From: Desulfovibrionaceae bacterium
GTDB taxonomy: Bacteria > Desulfobacterota > Desulfovibrionia > Desulfovibrionales > Desulfovibrionaceae
Assembly: GCA_031082225.1 (NCBI GenBank)
Contig: JAVHLG010000022.1
Span: 1-56,080, forward strand
DNA length: 56,080 nt
Direction: 5' to 3'
A model generated the notes under the pieces. The model was not told where the DNA came from. It saw only the letters and a program-made list of their open reading frames with translations, and searched no databases. The number at the start of each line of letters is the position of its first letter. Positions within the stretch are counted from its first letter, which is position 1. The position numbers and the translations under genes were made by a program. Of the stretch, positions 34,901 through 42,484 are shown one piece after another.

Positions 34901-35838
34901 ACCGCCAGGTGCACACCTTCAAGGGGCTTTTGCTGCAACTGGATTTCATCCATTCCCCACAGGCCCTGCATGGGCTGGAGACCGCCCTGGCCGCGTGGCA
35001 GGCCGCCGGGGAGCAGCGGGCGGACCGGAAGCGGCTTGCGGACGCCTGGAGGGAGTGCGGATGCGAAACGGCCCTGGACAACGACCTGGGAATCATCCGG
35101 GCGGCTCTGGGGGACGCGTTCTTCGAACAGGCCCGCCATGTCCCGGTGTCTTTGGAGATGCTCGAACGCCTGGAGGGGCTGGCCGTCCGCCTGGGGGCGC
35201 GGGCCGGGGAACTCGGCCTCGATGCGGCGGATTGCGGCCTCTTGCAGGAGGTGCGCCGCCTGCGTGAGCGGGATCTGCGCGACATGCTCGGGGCGTATCC
35301 CCAGGCGGTCCGCAAGCTGGCCGAACGCATGGGCAAGGTCGTGCAGCCCTTTGCAGTGGAAGGCGATGTCGTCCGGGTATCGCCGCAGACCTATGCCCCC
35401 TTTGTCTCCTCGCTGGTGCACGTCTTTCGCAACGCCGTGGTCCACGGCATCGAGGAGCCGGATTACCGGCTGGACGCGGGCAAGCCCGAGGCCGGACGCC
35501 TGGCCTGCCGCGTGACGGATCTGGGCGAGCGGGTGCTGGTCGTGGTGGAGGACGACGGCCGGGGGATCGGGGTCCAGGCCCTGCGGGACAAGGCCAGGGA
35601 GATGGGCATGGAGCCCACCGGGGATGCGCACAAGGATCTGGACCTTGTCTTTGAACGCGGCCTGACCACGCAAAAAACCTCCGATTCCCTCTCCGGCCGG
35701 GGGGTCGGGCTGTCCGCCGTCAGGGAACAGCTTGCCCGCCTCGGGGGGACGGCCCAGGTCACCTCGGTTCCGGGCCGGGGGACGACATTCGCCTTCACCC
35801 TGCCCAGGAAGGTTGTTCCTGAGGAAACAGCGGCGTAG
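31921..35838 (+). CDS. Membrane CheA-like kinase with three periplasmic solute-binding domains
   Basis: A protein of 1305 residues with the same plan as the kinase at 25561, but with one more sensor. The signal peptide spans 1-22 (ending GTAAAQ), then three SBP_bac_3-type domains (about 25-265, 270-517 and 517-755), one membrane helix (757-777), a PAS-like region (about 790-900), a Gly/Asp/Pro-rich linker (about 956-987), an Hpt domain with His998 in RQVHTFKGLL, and the ATPase (FRNAVVHGIE, DDGRGIG, GRGVGLS). No CheW-like, P2 or receiver domain is seen. The start is the ATG at 31921, since it gives a clean signal peptide; a GTG 29 codons upstream does not. It lies 105 bases after the cyclase gene. 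Confidence 0.88.
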   Translation: MKTRLILLCALCLALWTGTAAAQKLDLTPEEQAFIAAHPVITWSDAHRPPLSIVEKGRYDGILHDYYRLVAGLAGLTFRFTPIGDGRDIQPVFDALEKKDIDMAGGAGIIPGQAAYALFSGPLFHVPMGLAALEGNPVRSLAELSGQNVAVVRNSLAAEFARDGHPGLELVYADTPRQAVDMVARGQAAAMLGDMAGLARIIREMGRSDIRVLNLPEHSFEIYALIREDWPLLASILDKARAAMPPEAKHAMEDDWLRPDVAETGDARLNLTAEERRYVRDNPVFTASNESNWPPFNFNVNGLPQGYSVDYMNMLARMAGLKVKYVIGPEWDEFERMLQDGTLDVLMNMASTPAREAYTDFTPPYATLVHGIVFRDGKAPPPNLESLSGRKVAVSKGFFTEKVLAAAYPDIKLLALPDALNCLQAVATGEADAAIDSLPVQNYLIRKHFLLNLQTRALVDNRHFPTVNIRFGVGKNKPVLASILSKAMAMVGERQMSELRQKWLAADRMEKEYIPLTPSEQEMLSRLGVVRMCVHPDWMPFGRIDGQGTFEGMTADYVRLMAERIGVDLRLVPTKTWEQSVAGLAEGACDIIPAIPPTDERRQVMSFTRPYLTFPVVAATLTDTMFVPDMASLAGKRIGAVAGQAWTGEILRDYPEVEVVRAPSVEDGLRMLQSGEIFAFVDTLAAISYAIGQGHFADIKIAGRLEGELSLAVGVSQQNPDLAQVFDMAVASLTENERRDIFSRWISITFEHGFDYDLFWKILAGLAVAVAAIFYWNRKLVRLNRAVTLANADLGRAHAKISTLLDNSGQGFLSFAADGLVEQELSRECDRLFGKPAAGSPIPALLYPGDARAGEVFGQNVRRILAQDDAFRRDLLLSLMPRRFVLGDRQVDAEYRLLEGGRIMLVLTDVTDKCALEAEVERERQRLAMIVAAVRDRDDFMSVYADYERFVRTRGRGGPPRGADAPDAPDGPGGPDDGDGGDGGDGGFDLPGLYRQVHTFKGLLLQLDFIHSPQALHGLETALAAWQAAGEQRADRKRLADAWRECGCETALDNDLGIIRAALGDAFFEQARHVPVSLEMLERLEGLAVRLGARAGELGLDAADCGLLQEVRRLRERDLRDMLGAYPQAVRKLAERMGKVVQPFAVEGDVVRVSPQTYAPFVSSLVHVFRNAVVHGIEEPDYRLDAGKPEAGRLACRVTDLGERVLVVVEDDGRGIGVQALRDKAREMGMEPTGDAHKDLDLVFERGLTTQKTSDSLSGRGVGLSAVREQLARLGGTAQVTSVPGRGTTFAFTLPRKVVPEETAA

Positions 35839-36001
35839 GACCGGTCTGGGGAAGGCAGGCGCACGGGAGGTCGCGAGGGCCTGAGGACTTCGAATGCGCC
35901 GCAACGGCTGCATCATGAAATGATATGCGTTCGCCTCCAAAAGGCTCACACATGTTTAGCGTATCCTGTAGGCCAGGGTACTTCTTTTTCTGCATGCTCC
36001 G

Positions 36002-37195
36002 TCACCCGTCAAGCCTGGACATCCCCCACCTCGGGAAATGTCGGCGTACCTCGCGGCTTCCCACGATCCTGGAGAAAAGCTTATAGTTACCCGTCTCCCG
36101 GCGGACCCTCCCAGCCACGATGGCCGGATCGATTTCAAGAACGGCGGCGGTTTGCAACACAAAATCCATCTGACCCCGCCGCGACGGCGGGGTGTCATCC
36201 CACAGGCTTCCCGGGATCAGCATTTCCGAGGCCATGGCGTTGGCCTGCTCCTCAATGTCGTCCATGCTGCGAACGTCCAGGTCGTCCACCAGAAATCCGC
36301 CAGGAGCGACGTGCCCCAGGGCCAGATGGGCCAGTTCATGGAGCAAGGTGAACCAGAAATTGTCCAGGCGGTCATGGCGTAGCGACAGCCCGGCCACAGC
36401 CCCGCCATCCGGCGCGAAAAGAGCCGCGCCGTCAAGATACGTCCCAGGGAAATGCCGCAGCACCACGAGACGGATGCCAAATCCGGCGAGGTATTCCGCT
36501 GCCAGGGCCGGACCATCCGGCTTCGCGCTGAGCCTGGTCAGCCCCCGGAAAAACGTCGCATCGAGCCGCTGCTTCTCGAAGCGGGCCGCCATGGGCAACG
36601 AGGCGGCGACGGTACGGACGCCGCCGACCCAGACCAGAATGCCTCCCGGGTCGCCGCGCATGCCGAGACGGGTGGAGCCACGGGTGCAAAATGCCGGAAC
36701 GGCCTGGGCGATCCCGCAGTTTTCAAGCCATTGCCGAATTTCATCAGGCAACTCCTCCGGTCGGCAGTCGCGACGCAGCCAACCCCGGACAATCATCTCC
36801 CGGGCGACGCTATCTGAAATTCTGCTGGACTCCCGCGTCTGAGACATGTCCCCCACCAGTGTGTCCAATGGGATGCCCAGGCCGACATGCAGGCGACGGA
36901 TCATATCCAACGTCAGCGGCCGTTTTCCGGCCAGCACCTCGGAAATCTTGCTTTTCCCCCCGATAAACGGTTCCAGGTCGCGTCTGGAGAGCCCATACAC
37001 CTCCATGGCATATTGGATTGCGGACACGGGAGTGGGCGTTGGAATGGGATAGCGTTCATCCTCGTATAACCCGACAAGCGTGACCCAGTATTCCAAACGT
37101 TCCGAATCTCGTTCCTCGATTGGTTTATCCATCAAGTCATCTATGACGGCAAGAGCCTTCTCGTAATCTGCCTGGGTCTTGATGAGTCTTTCCAT
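36002..37195 (-). CDS. HigA-like antitoxin fused to an ImmA/IrrE metallopeptidase domain
   Basis: A 396-residue protein. The N-terminal part (about 1-110) resembles HigA antitoxins, including a helix-turn-helix (YGLSRRDLEPFIGGKSKISE). The C-terminal half holds an ImmA/IrrE (M78) peptidase motif, HELAHLALGH (His286, Glu287, His290). The antitoxin part would neutralise HigB and repress the operon; the peptidase could cleave a repressor or the protein itself, as in ImmA systems. The ATG at 37195 has GGAGGTG upstream. It follows higB by 38 bases. GC content looks lower than in its neighbours, which fits a transferred module. Confidence 0.85.
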   Translation of the reverse strand: MERLIKTQADYEKALAVIDDLMDKPIEERDSERLEYWVTLVGLYEDERYPIPTPTPVSAIQYAMEVYGLSRRDLEPFIGGKSKISEVLAGKRPLTLDMIRRLHVGLGIPLDTLVGDMSQTRESSRISDSVAREMIVRGWLRRDCRPEELPDEIRQWLENCGIAQAVPAFCTRGSTRLGMRGDPGGILVWVGGVRTVAASLPMAARFEKQRLDATFFRGLTRLSAKPDGPALAAEYLAGFGIRLVVLRHFPGTYLDGAALFAPDGGAVAGLSLRHDRLDNFWFTLLHELAHLALGHVAPGGFLVDDLDVRSMDDIEEQANAMASEMLIPGSLWDDTPPSRRGQMDFVLQTAAVLEIDPAIVAGRVRRETGNYKLFSRIVGSREVRRHFPRWGMSRLDG

Positions 37196-37233
37196 GGAGC
37201 ACCTCCCTGTCTTTTTCCATGAGGTGTCGTAGT

Positions 37234-37527
37234 TCAAATGGTCGTTATGTCTTTTATCCTGTCGTATTCCGCATGGGTTCCGACAAAACGAACGAATGCG
37301 ATTTGATCAGAGAAATCCATTTTAACGACAAGCCTGAACAGTCCCACATCGAAAACGAACCGATTTCCGCCGACATAGTCGACTGAACGGGAAAAACCTT
37401 GTTTGAGCGCCGCGAAACTGTCCCAGTTTCTTGAGACCACGCGGGCATACCAGTTCGCCAAGGGTGGCTGAGCGTCAGGGTGCAGCCGCCAGAAATCCAC
37501 CAGTGCGGCCCGTTTCACGACCCGCAT
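37234..37527 (-). CDS. higB: HigB-type mRNA interferase toxin
   Basis: A 97-residue protein of the HigB family, which cleaves mRNA on the ribosome. It begins MRVVKRAALVDFWRLHPDA and ends IAFVRFVGTHAEYDRI, both typical of the family. The ATG at 37527 matches known HigB N-termini. An ATG at 37548 exists, but the predicted promoter would start transcription right there and leave no leader. It is followed by the higA-like gene after 38 bases. Toxin first, antitoxin second is the usual HigBA order. Confidence 0.9.
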   Translation of the reverse strand: MRVVKRAALVDFWRLHPDAQPPLANWYARVVSRNWDSFAALKQGFSRSVDYVGGNRFVFDVGLFRLVVKMDFSDQIAFVRFVGTHAEYDRIKDITTI

Positions 37528-37554
37528 TTTCTTTTCCCGACCGCTCATGATTCT

Positions 37555-37609
37555 ATGGTATCAGACCGTCGCAGGGGGTCAACAGGAAAGTTCCCGTTAT
37601 GTGAACTTT
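37555..37609 (-). promoter_or_regulatory. Predicted higBA promoter and operator
   Basis: On the minus strand a -35 box TTGACC (37577-37582) and a -10 box TACCAT (37555-37560) are separated by 16 bases. Directly upstream is a perfect inverted repeat AAAGTTC-N9-GAACTTT (37587-37609), a likely binding site for the HTH domain of the antitoxin. Confidence 0.6.
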
Positions 37610-37697
37610 TGTAGCCCGCAATTGGTCGAAGTCGGCCGGGGGTGCGCCGCCAGACAACTGGCGGAAAGCTGGAGTCGGCCCGCGCCCGGCTGCCGCA

Positions 37698-39371
37698 CTA
37701 GCCGCTCTCCCGGCCCTTGACGGGAAACCGGGACAGAAACCGTTTTTCGGCCTCGGACGTGCCGATGAGCAACAGTTCCGCGTCAGCGCGCAGGGGCTCG
37801 GCCGGGTTGGGGTTCACCGTGAGCCCGGCGTGTGAGCGCACGGCCACCACGCTGCATCCCGTGTCGACCCGGATGTCGCTCTCCAGGAGGGTCTTGCCCT
37901 CCAGCCTGGGGGGCACGGGCATGCGGAAGATGTTCAGGCCCTCGGCAAGCATGAGCACCTTGCCCGGGGACAGCAGGTTGATGATGGTGTTGGCCACAAG
38001 CGACGCGTAGGAGATGACCAGATCCGCCCCGGCGTTGTGCAGGATGCCCACGTTGCGGTCCAGGGTGGCCCGGCTGATGATCTGGATGTCGGGCCGAAGC
38101 TTGCGGCAGTAGATGGTCAGGTAGGTGTTCATGTCGTCGTCGTGGGTGGTGATGATCACCGTTTTCGCCTGACGGATGCCTGCCCGCTCCAGCACCTCCA
38201 GGTCGGCGGCGTTGCCCGCCACCACGCGTTCGTCCCCGTCGGCCTGGCGGGGATTTTTTTCCACCAGCCTGTAGGGCAGCCCCTGGCGCGTGAGCTGTCC
38301 GGCGGCGGCCTTGCCCACCCGGCCGCCGCCCAGGATGACCACGGGGGCGTTTTTGGCCGTCGGTCCGGCCGTCAGGTGGTCGAAGGCCTCGATCTGGTCC
38401 TGGGTTCCGACCAGAACCAGCACCGTGGCCGGGCCCATGGGCGCGTCCGGATCGGGCAGGGTGAAGTGGCCGCGCTCCCACATGCCGGCCACGTTGACCC
38501 CCACGCGGCTGCGCAGTTCGCACTGGCGCAGGGTCTTGCCCGCCAGTTCGGAGCGCATGACCGGGCTTTCGGCCACCACCAACTCGTCGAACCGTCCGAT
38601 GGTCCGCGACCGGGCGTCGCCGCCCAGGGTGCGCCGGGCCAGGGTCTGGCCGAGCATGCGGGGGAACTGGAAGCTCTGGGTGCTCCCGGCCAGTTCCAGG
38701 ATGTCCAGGGAGGCGTCCTGGTCGGCCTTGGCCACGATGGTAACCGTGGGACTGACCTCGCGCACGGTGAAGGCGATGCTGGTGTTGCGCACGTCCGTGT
38801 CCAGGGCCACCACCATGGCGGCCTGATCCACGCGCAGCCGACGGTAGGTTTCCACGTCGTCGTGGTCGCCCACCACGCTCTTGTATCCCAGGTCGTGGAG
38901 GGACACGGCCTGGGCGGGGTCAGGGCACAAAAGGGCGTGTTCGTGGCCGTACCGGGCCAGCCGCTGGGCCAGGCTCAGGGCCGTGGGGTCGGTCCCGATG
39001 ATGAGGACGTGGTTTTTCGTGTCCGGGGGGAGTTCACGCGGGGCCAGGGACCGGGTTTGGGCCTCCAGCCAGGGGGCGTAGAAGAACTGGATGAAGGTGA
39101 AGGGCAGCATGACCAGAAGGAAGATGATGCCCGAAAGCAGGACCACGAGGGAAAAGAGGCGTCCCGGGTCGCTGCTGAAGGTGATGTCGCCGAAACCCAG
39201 GGTGGACATGACCGTAAGCGTCCAATAAAATCCGGTGATCCAGGTAAACCGCTGTCCCTCCCATTCCATGATGACATGGAACAGCACGCTGTACAGGGTG
39301 ATGACGGCGATCAGAAGCAGGATGAATTTCAAAAGAAAGCGCATGTTGCGCCGCGAGGTGCGGTTTTGCAT
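37698..39371 (-). CDS. Potassium channel protein with two TrkA (RCK) units
   Basis: A 557-residue membrane protein. Two membrane helices (about 12-32 and 68-92) flank a pore with the filter TLGFGD. Two cytoplasmic RCK units follow: the first TrkA-N domain begins KNHVLIIGTDPTALSLA and the second NAPVVILGGGRVGKAA, each followed by a TrkA-C-like domain. This is the plan of ligand-gated bacterial K+ channels controlled by NAD(H) or other nucleotides. The ATG at 39371 is the best fit; a GTG 11 codons earlier is possible, and neither has a strong ribosome binding site. A much longer frame upstream is an artefact. Adjacent genes suggest no partner. Confidence 0.9.
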   Translation of the reverse strand: MQNRTSRRNMRFLLKFILLLIAVITLYSVLFHVIMEWEGQRFTWITGFYWTLTVMSTLGFGDITFSSDPGRLFSLVVLLSGIIFLLVMLPFTFIQFFYAPWLEAQTRSLAPRELPPDTKNHVLIIGTDPTALSLAQRLARYGHEHALLCPDPAQAVSLHDLGYKSVVGDHDDVETYRRLRVDQAAMVVALDTDVRNTSIAFTVREVSPTVTIVAKADQDASLDILELAGSTQSFQFPRMLGQTLARRTLGGDARSRTIGRFDELVVAESPVMRSELAGKTLRQCELRSRVGVNVAGMWERGHFTLPDPDAPMGPATVLVLVGTQDQIEAFDHLTAGPTAKNAPVVILGGGRVGKAAAGQLTRQGLPYRLVEKNPRQADGDERVVAGNAADLEVLERAGIRQAKTVIITTHDDDMNTYLTIYCRKLRPDIQIISRATLDRNVGILHNAGADLVISYASLVANTIINLLSPGKVLMLAEGLNIFRMPVPPRLEGKTLLESDIRVDTGCSVVAVRSHAGLTVNPNPAEPLRADAELLLIGTSEAEKRFLSRFPVKGRESG

Positions 39372-39641
39372 CAGCGCTGAGAACTGGGCCGGGAAGAATT
39401 TCACGGGCGACCATGACCTGGGTTGCGCCCCGGGGGCCGCAATGACCCCGCCCGGGACGGTGTGCGGCGGCGTTGAAACCGAGTCTATCCCATGCAGGAT
39501 ATTTCGTCGAGGCGGCCCTCCGGCCGCATGGGCGAAGGACCGCGAGTGTCCGCGCCAGCCCCTCTCCTGCCCCGCGTCGCCTTGCAAGACGGGCAGTTCC
39601 GAAGGCCTTGACCGCGTATCCGGCGCGTGCCAGGAACGGCC

Positions 39642-40037
39642 ATGCCCTTCACCGCCCTGTCCCTGGATCATCTGGTCTTGACCGTGGCCGATGTGGAACG
39701 CTCCAGCGCGTTCTATGTCCGGGTCTTGGGCATGCGTCGGACCGTCTTCGGCCCTGACGGCTGTCGCGTGGCCCTGGGGTTCGGCCGTCAGAAGATCAAC
39801 CTGCATCCCCATGGCGGCGAATTCAGCCCCCATGCCCGGCATCCTGAACCGGGCAGCGCGGACCTGTGCTTCCTGGTCCGGGGCCCGCTCAAGGCGGCCA
39901 TGGCCCATGTGCGCGACTGCGGCGTGGAGATCGTGGACGGGCCCGTGCCCCGTACGGGGGCCGGTGGTCCCCTGCTGTCGTTTTATATCCGCGATCCTGA
40001 CGGCAACCTGGTCGAGTTGGCGGTTCCCCGCGACTGA
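39642..40037 (+). CDS. VOC (glyoxalase/dioxygenase superfamily) protein
   Basis: A 131-residue cytoplasmic protein of the vicinal oxygen chelate fold. It begins LSLDHLVLTVADVERSSAFY with the first metal His, has INLHPHGGEF in the middle, and ends FYIRDPDGNLVEL with the acidic metal ligand. The substrate is unknown; members include virulence protein-like and fosfomycin resistance-like enzymes. The ATG at 39642 aligns with the family start. It is divergent from the channel gene across 270 bases in which I see no further gene. Confidence 0.9.
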   Translation: MPFTALSLDHLVLTVADVERSSAFYVRVLGMRRTVFGPDGCRVALGFGRQKINLHPHGGEFSPHARHPEPGSADLCFLVRGPLKAAMAHVRDCGVEIVDGPVPRTGAGGPLLSFYIRDPDGNLVELAVPRD

Positions 40038-40146
40038 GGCGCGCCGCACGCGGCGTCTTGCCAGCGCCATGGGCCTGCTGACCGGGGCCGGAGTGGACCA
40101 GGCAGGGCTCCGCGGTGTTTTTTGCGAAGGGGACGTCGACGCGGTG

Positions 40147-40902
40147 TTATGGGGCGTCGCCTCCGGGCCGGACGGCGGTGTGGATGAACACGATGCCCGA
40201 GGCCAGGGGGACGTGGCTGACGGAGACGAACCCGGCCCGGGTAAGTTCGTCCGCCAGGGCCTCCTCGTGGGGAAAGGCCCGGATGGTGTCGGCCAGGTAG
40301 CGGTAGGCTGCGGCGTCGCCGGACACCAGCCGCCCGAAGCCGGGCAGGATGCGGGTCAGGTAGAAATTGTAGGCCCCGCCCCAGATGCGGCGGTTTCCCG
40401 TGCCGAACTCCAGGATGCAAAACCGCGCCCCGGGCCTTAAGACCCGCAGTATCTCGGCATAGGCCCCCTGCCTGGGCCGGATGTTGCGGATGCCAAACGC
40501 GATGGTGGCCGCGTCCATGCTGGCGTCGCAAAGGGGCAGGGCCAGGCCGTCGGCCTGCACCGGAAAAAGGCGCGATGCGTCCGCCGGTGCGATCTTTGCC
40601 TGGCCCCGGCGCAGCATGGGCAGGGTGAAGTCGGCGGCCACGACATGCGCCCGGGGATGGCGGCGGGCGATTTCCAGGGTCACGTCCATGGTCCCGGCCG
40701 CCAGATCCAGCACGTTCCCGGCATGATCCGGGGCCAGCCCGATGCCCGCCACCAGCCTGCGCCGCCACAGGACGTCCAGCCCGAGGCTTAAGGCATGGTT
40801 TAAAAAATCGTAAAACCGCGCGATGCGGCCGAACATCCCGGCCACGCGGCGGCCGTGCTCGGCGTCGTCGGGGAAAACGGGCGGATTTGGCGTCGCGGTC
40901 AC
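40147..40902 (-). CDS. UbiE/MenG-type C-methyltransferase
   Basis: A 251-residue SAM-dependent enzyme. The N-terminal part has MFGRIARFYDFLNHALSLG, as in UbiE, and the SAM loop reads VLDLAAGTMDVTLEIA, followed by AFGIRNI. This fits methylation of menaquinone or ubiquinone precursors; in a sulfate reducer menaquinone is the likely product. The start is the GTG at 40902, which overlaps the stop of the small upstream gene in GTGA. The longer frame upstream lies in another reading frame of that gene and was rejected. Confidence 0.88.
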   Translation of the reverse strand: MTATPNPPVFPDDAEHGRRVAGMFGRIARFYDFLNHALSLGLDVLWRRRLVAGIGLAPDHAGNVLDLAAGTMDVTLEIARRHPRAHVVAADFTLPMLRRGQAKIAPADASRLFPVQADGLALPLCDASMDAATIAFGIRNIRPRQGAYAEILRVLRPGARFCILEFGTGNRRIWGGAYNFYLTRILPGFGRLVSGDAAAYRYLADTIRAFPHEEALADELTRAGFVSVSHVPLASGIVFIHTAVRPGGDAP

Positions 40903-41096
40903 GGCGTCTCGTCGTCGGGTTCGGCCGGGTCGGCGGCCGTCTCGGCCGGGGCCTGGCCGCCGATGGTGCGCAGCACCTCGCGGTAGATGGGGCCGAAGTG
41001 TTCGGCGAAGTTGCCGGGCGAGATGCGGCCGGTCTCCACGAACTTGACCACGATCTCCTTGGTGATCTGCAGGGCCTGAAGCGTCGTCTTGTCCAC
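40899..41096 (-). CDS. Small conserved-looking protein of unknown function
   Basis: A 65-residue acidic protein. Two helices (TKEIVVKFVETGR and AEHFGPIYREVLRTI) recall the N-terminal helices of MucR/Ros-type regulators, but no zinc finger follows. The C-terminus is Pro/Glu/Asp-rich. The GTG at 41096 is chosen because GGAGG stands five bases before it. It is translationally coupled to the UbiE-like gene. A strong hairpin ends ten bases before its ribosome binding site. Confidence 0.6.
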   Translation of the reverse strand: MDKTTLQALQITKEIVVKFVETGRISPGNFAEHFGPIYREVLRTIGGQAPAETAADPAEPDDETP

Positions 41097-41115
41097 CTGG
41101 ACCTCCGGAAAAGAT

Positions 41116-41175
41116 AAAAAACCCGCCCGGTTGGGGAAATGGCCTTGGACCGCCCAAGGATCATCACCGGGCGGG
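41116..41175 (-). terminator. Terminator or attenuator between DUF362 and the small gene
   Basis: On the minus strand CCCGCCCGGT, a 34-base loop and ACCGGGCGGG are followed by six T. A smaller hairpin (CTTGG with CCAAG) sits inside the loop. It lies about 125 bases after the stop of the DUF362 gene and ends about ten bases before the ribosome binding site of the next gene, so it could also act as an attenuator for that gene. Confidence 0.75.
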
Positions 41176-41299
41176 AAAAGGGGAATACCCGGCAAGGCAT
41201 CCCCCTGTTTTTTCATGTGTCGCGCACCGCGCACCGCAATACCGGAATCGCCGTTTGGGAAAAAGGCGGCCACGCCGTCAGCCTGCCCGCCGTGCGGCG

Positions 41300-42484
41300 T
41301 CACTTCGCGATGTCGTGCGATCCCTTAGCACGGGCCGTGGACGTCGTCGAGGACCGCTCCTTGAGGGGGATCAGTTCGTAGGCCCGCCGCCCCAGTCCCA
41401 CGGCCTCGCCGTGGGTGAAGGTGATCTCGCCCCGGGTCTCGGGCCAGCACGCGGCGAACTTGTTTTCGCCGGGGCAGGTACAGGAGGTGAGCATGTTGCC
41501 GGGGCAGGCGGCCTGGGCGTTGACCAGATCGAAGCAGGCCGCGTCCAGGGCCACGGGGTCGGTTGCGGCCAGAAAGCCGATGTCCGGAACCAGCGGCGCG
41601 TCGCTCCAGGGCACGCAGTCGCAGTCCGGGGTGACGTTGGTGAGGATGTTGATGAACCCCACCCGGTGGCGTTTGTTTTTGATGGCCCCGTAGGCGTATT
41701 CCACCATGCGCTCCATGAATTCCGAAAGATCCGTGCGAAAATCCAGGCCCACGGCCTTGTCCCGGCACACGGTGAGGCATTCGCCGCAGCCGATGCATCT
41801 TTCTGGGTCGATATGGGCCTTTTTTCCGGCCATGGCCACGGCCTTTTGGGGGCAGACCTTGGAGCAGGCGGCGCAGCCTACGCATTTTTTCTCATCCACC
41901 CGGAAGCGCACGCAGTGCTGCTCCTGCTTGCCCAGGCGCGGGGCGCAGCCCATGGCCAGGTTTTTCACCGCCCCTCCGAATCCGGCCATCTCGTGGCCCT
42001 TGAAGTGGGAGATGACCAGCATGCTTTGGGCGGCCACGATATCGCCTGCGATCTTGACCGTTTGGAAGTGCTTGCGGTGGATGGCCACCTCGGCCACGTT
42101 GCTGCTGGACAGGCCGTCGGCGATGAGGATGGGCGCGGCCGTGACCTCGAAGCCGAAGCCGTGGGAAAGGGCCGTGAGCATGTGGTCTGCGCCGTTGTGC
42201 CGGGAGCCGGAATACAGGGTGTTGGTGTCGGTCAAAAAGGGGCGGCCGCCGCGTTCGGCGATCTTGTCCACCACGGCCCGGACCAGGGTGGGGCTGACGA
42301 AGGTGTCGCAGCCCTGCTCCCCGAAATGCAGTTTGACGGCGGTGAGGTCGCCGGGCTTGACGCATGCGGCGAACCCGGCGGCGTCAAAGAGCTTTTTGAT
42401 TTTCATGGTGCGGTTTTCCCGGGGGGAGCGGGCCCGCAGGTCGGCGAAAAAGACCTTGGATTTTTTCTGGACGCTGTCGCTCAT
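41300..42484 (-). CDS. DUF362 protein with two 4Fe-4S ferredoxin clusters
   Basis: A 394-residue iron-sulfur protein. The DUF362 region wraps around a central ferredoxin insert (about 195-250) with two cluster motifs, CVGCAACSKVCPQK and CIGCGECLTVC. It has further cysteines in DCDCVPW and SCTCPGENKF. It probably moves electrons in the cytoplasm, but the partner is unknown. Such proteins are common in anaerobes. Its start overlaps the stop of the mechanosensitive channel gene in ATGA, with AGGAAAGG upstream. Confidence 0.9.
   Translation of the reverse strand: MSDSVQKKSKVFFADLRARSPRENRTMKIKKLFDAAGFAACVKPGDLTAVKLHFGEQGCDTFVSPTLVRAVVDKIAERGGRPFLTDTNTLYSGSRHNGADHMLTALSHGFGFEVTAAPILIADGLSSSNVAEVAIHRKHFQTVKIAGDIVAAQSMLVISHFKGHEMAGFGGAVKNLAMGCAPRLGKQEQHCVRFRVDEKKCVGCAACSKVCPQKAVAMAGKKAHIDPERCIGCGECLTVCRDKAVGLDFRTDLSEFMERMVEYAYGAIKNKRHRVGFINILTNVTPDCDCVPWSDAPLVPDIGFLAATDPVALDAACFDLVNAQAACPGNMLTSCTCPGENKFAACWPETRGEITFTHGEAVGLGRRAYELIPLKERSSTTSTARAKGSHDIAK

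Noticed and set aside
32725-35949. Minus-strand open frame of more than 1000 codons opposite the second solute-binding kinase
   Set aside because: The plus strand encodes recognisable domains throughout; the minus-strand translation has no motif and typical shadow composition.
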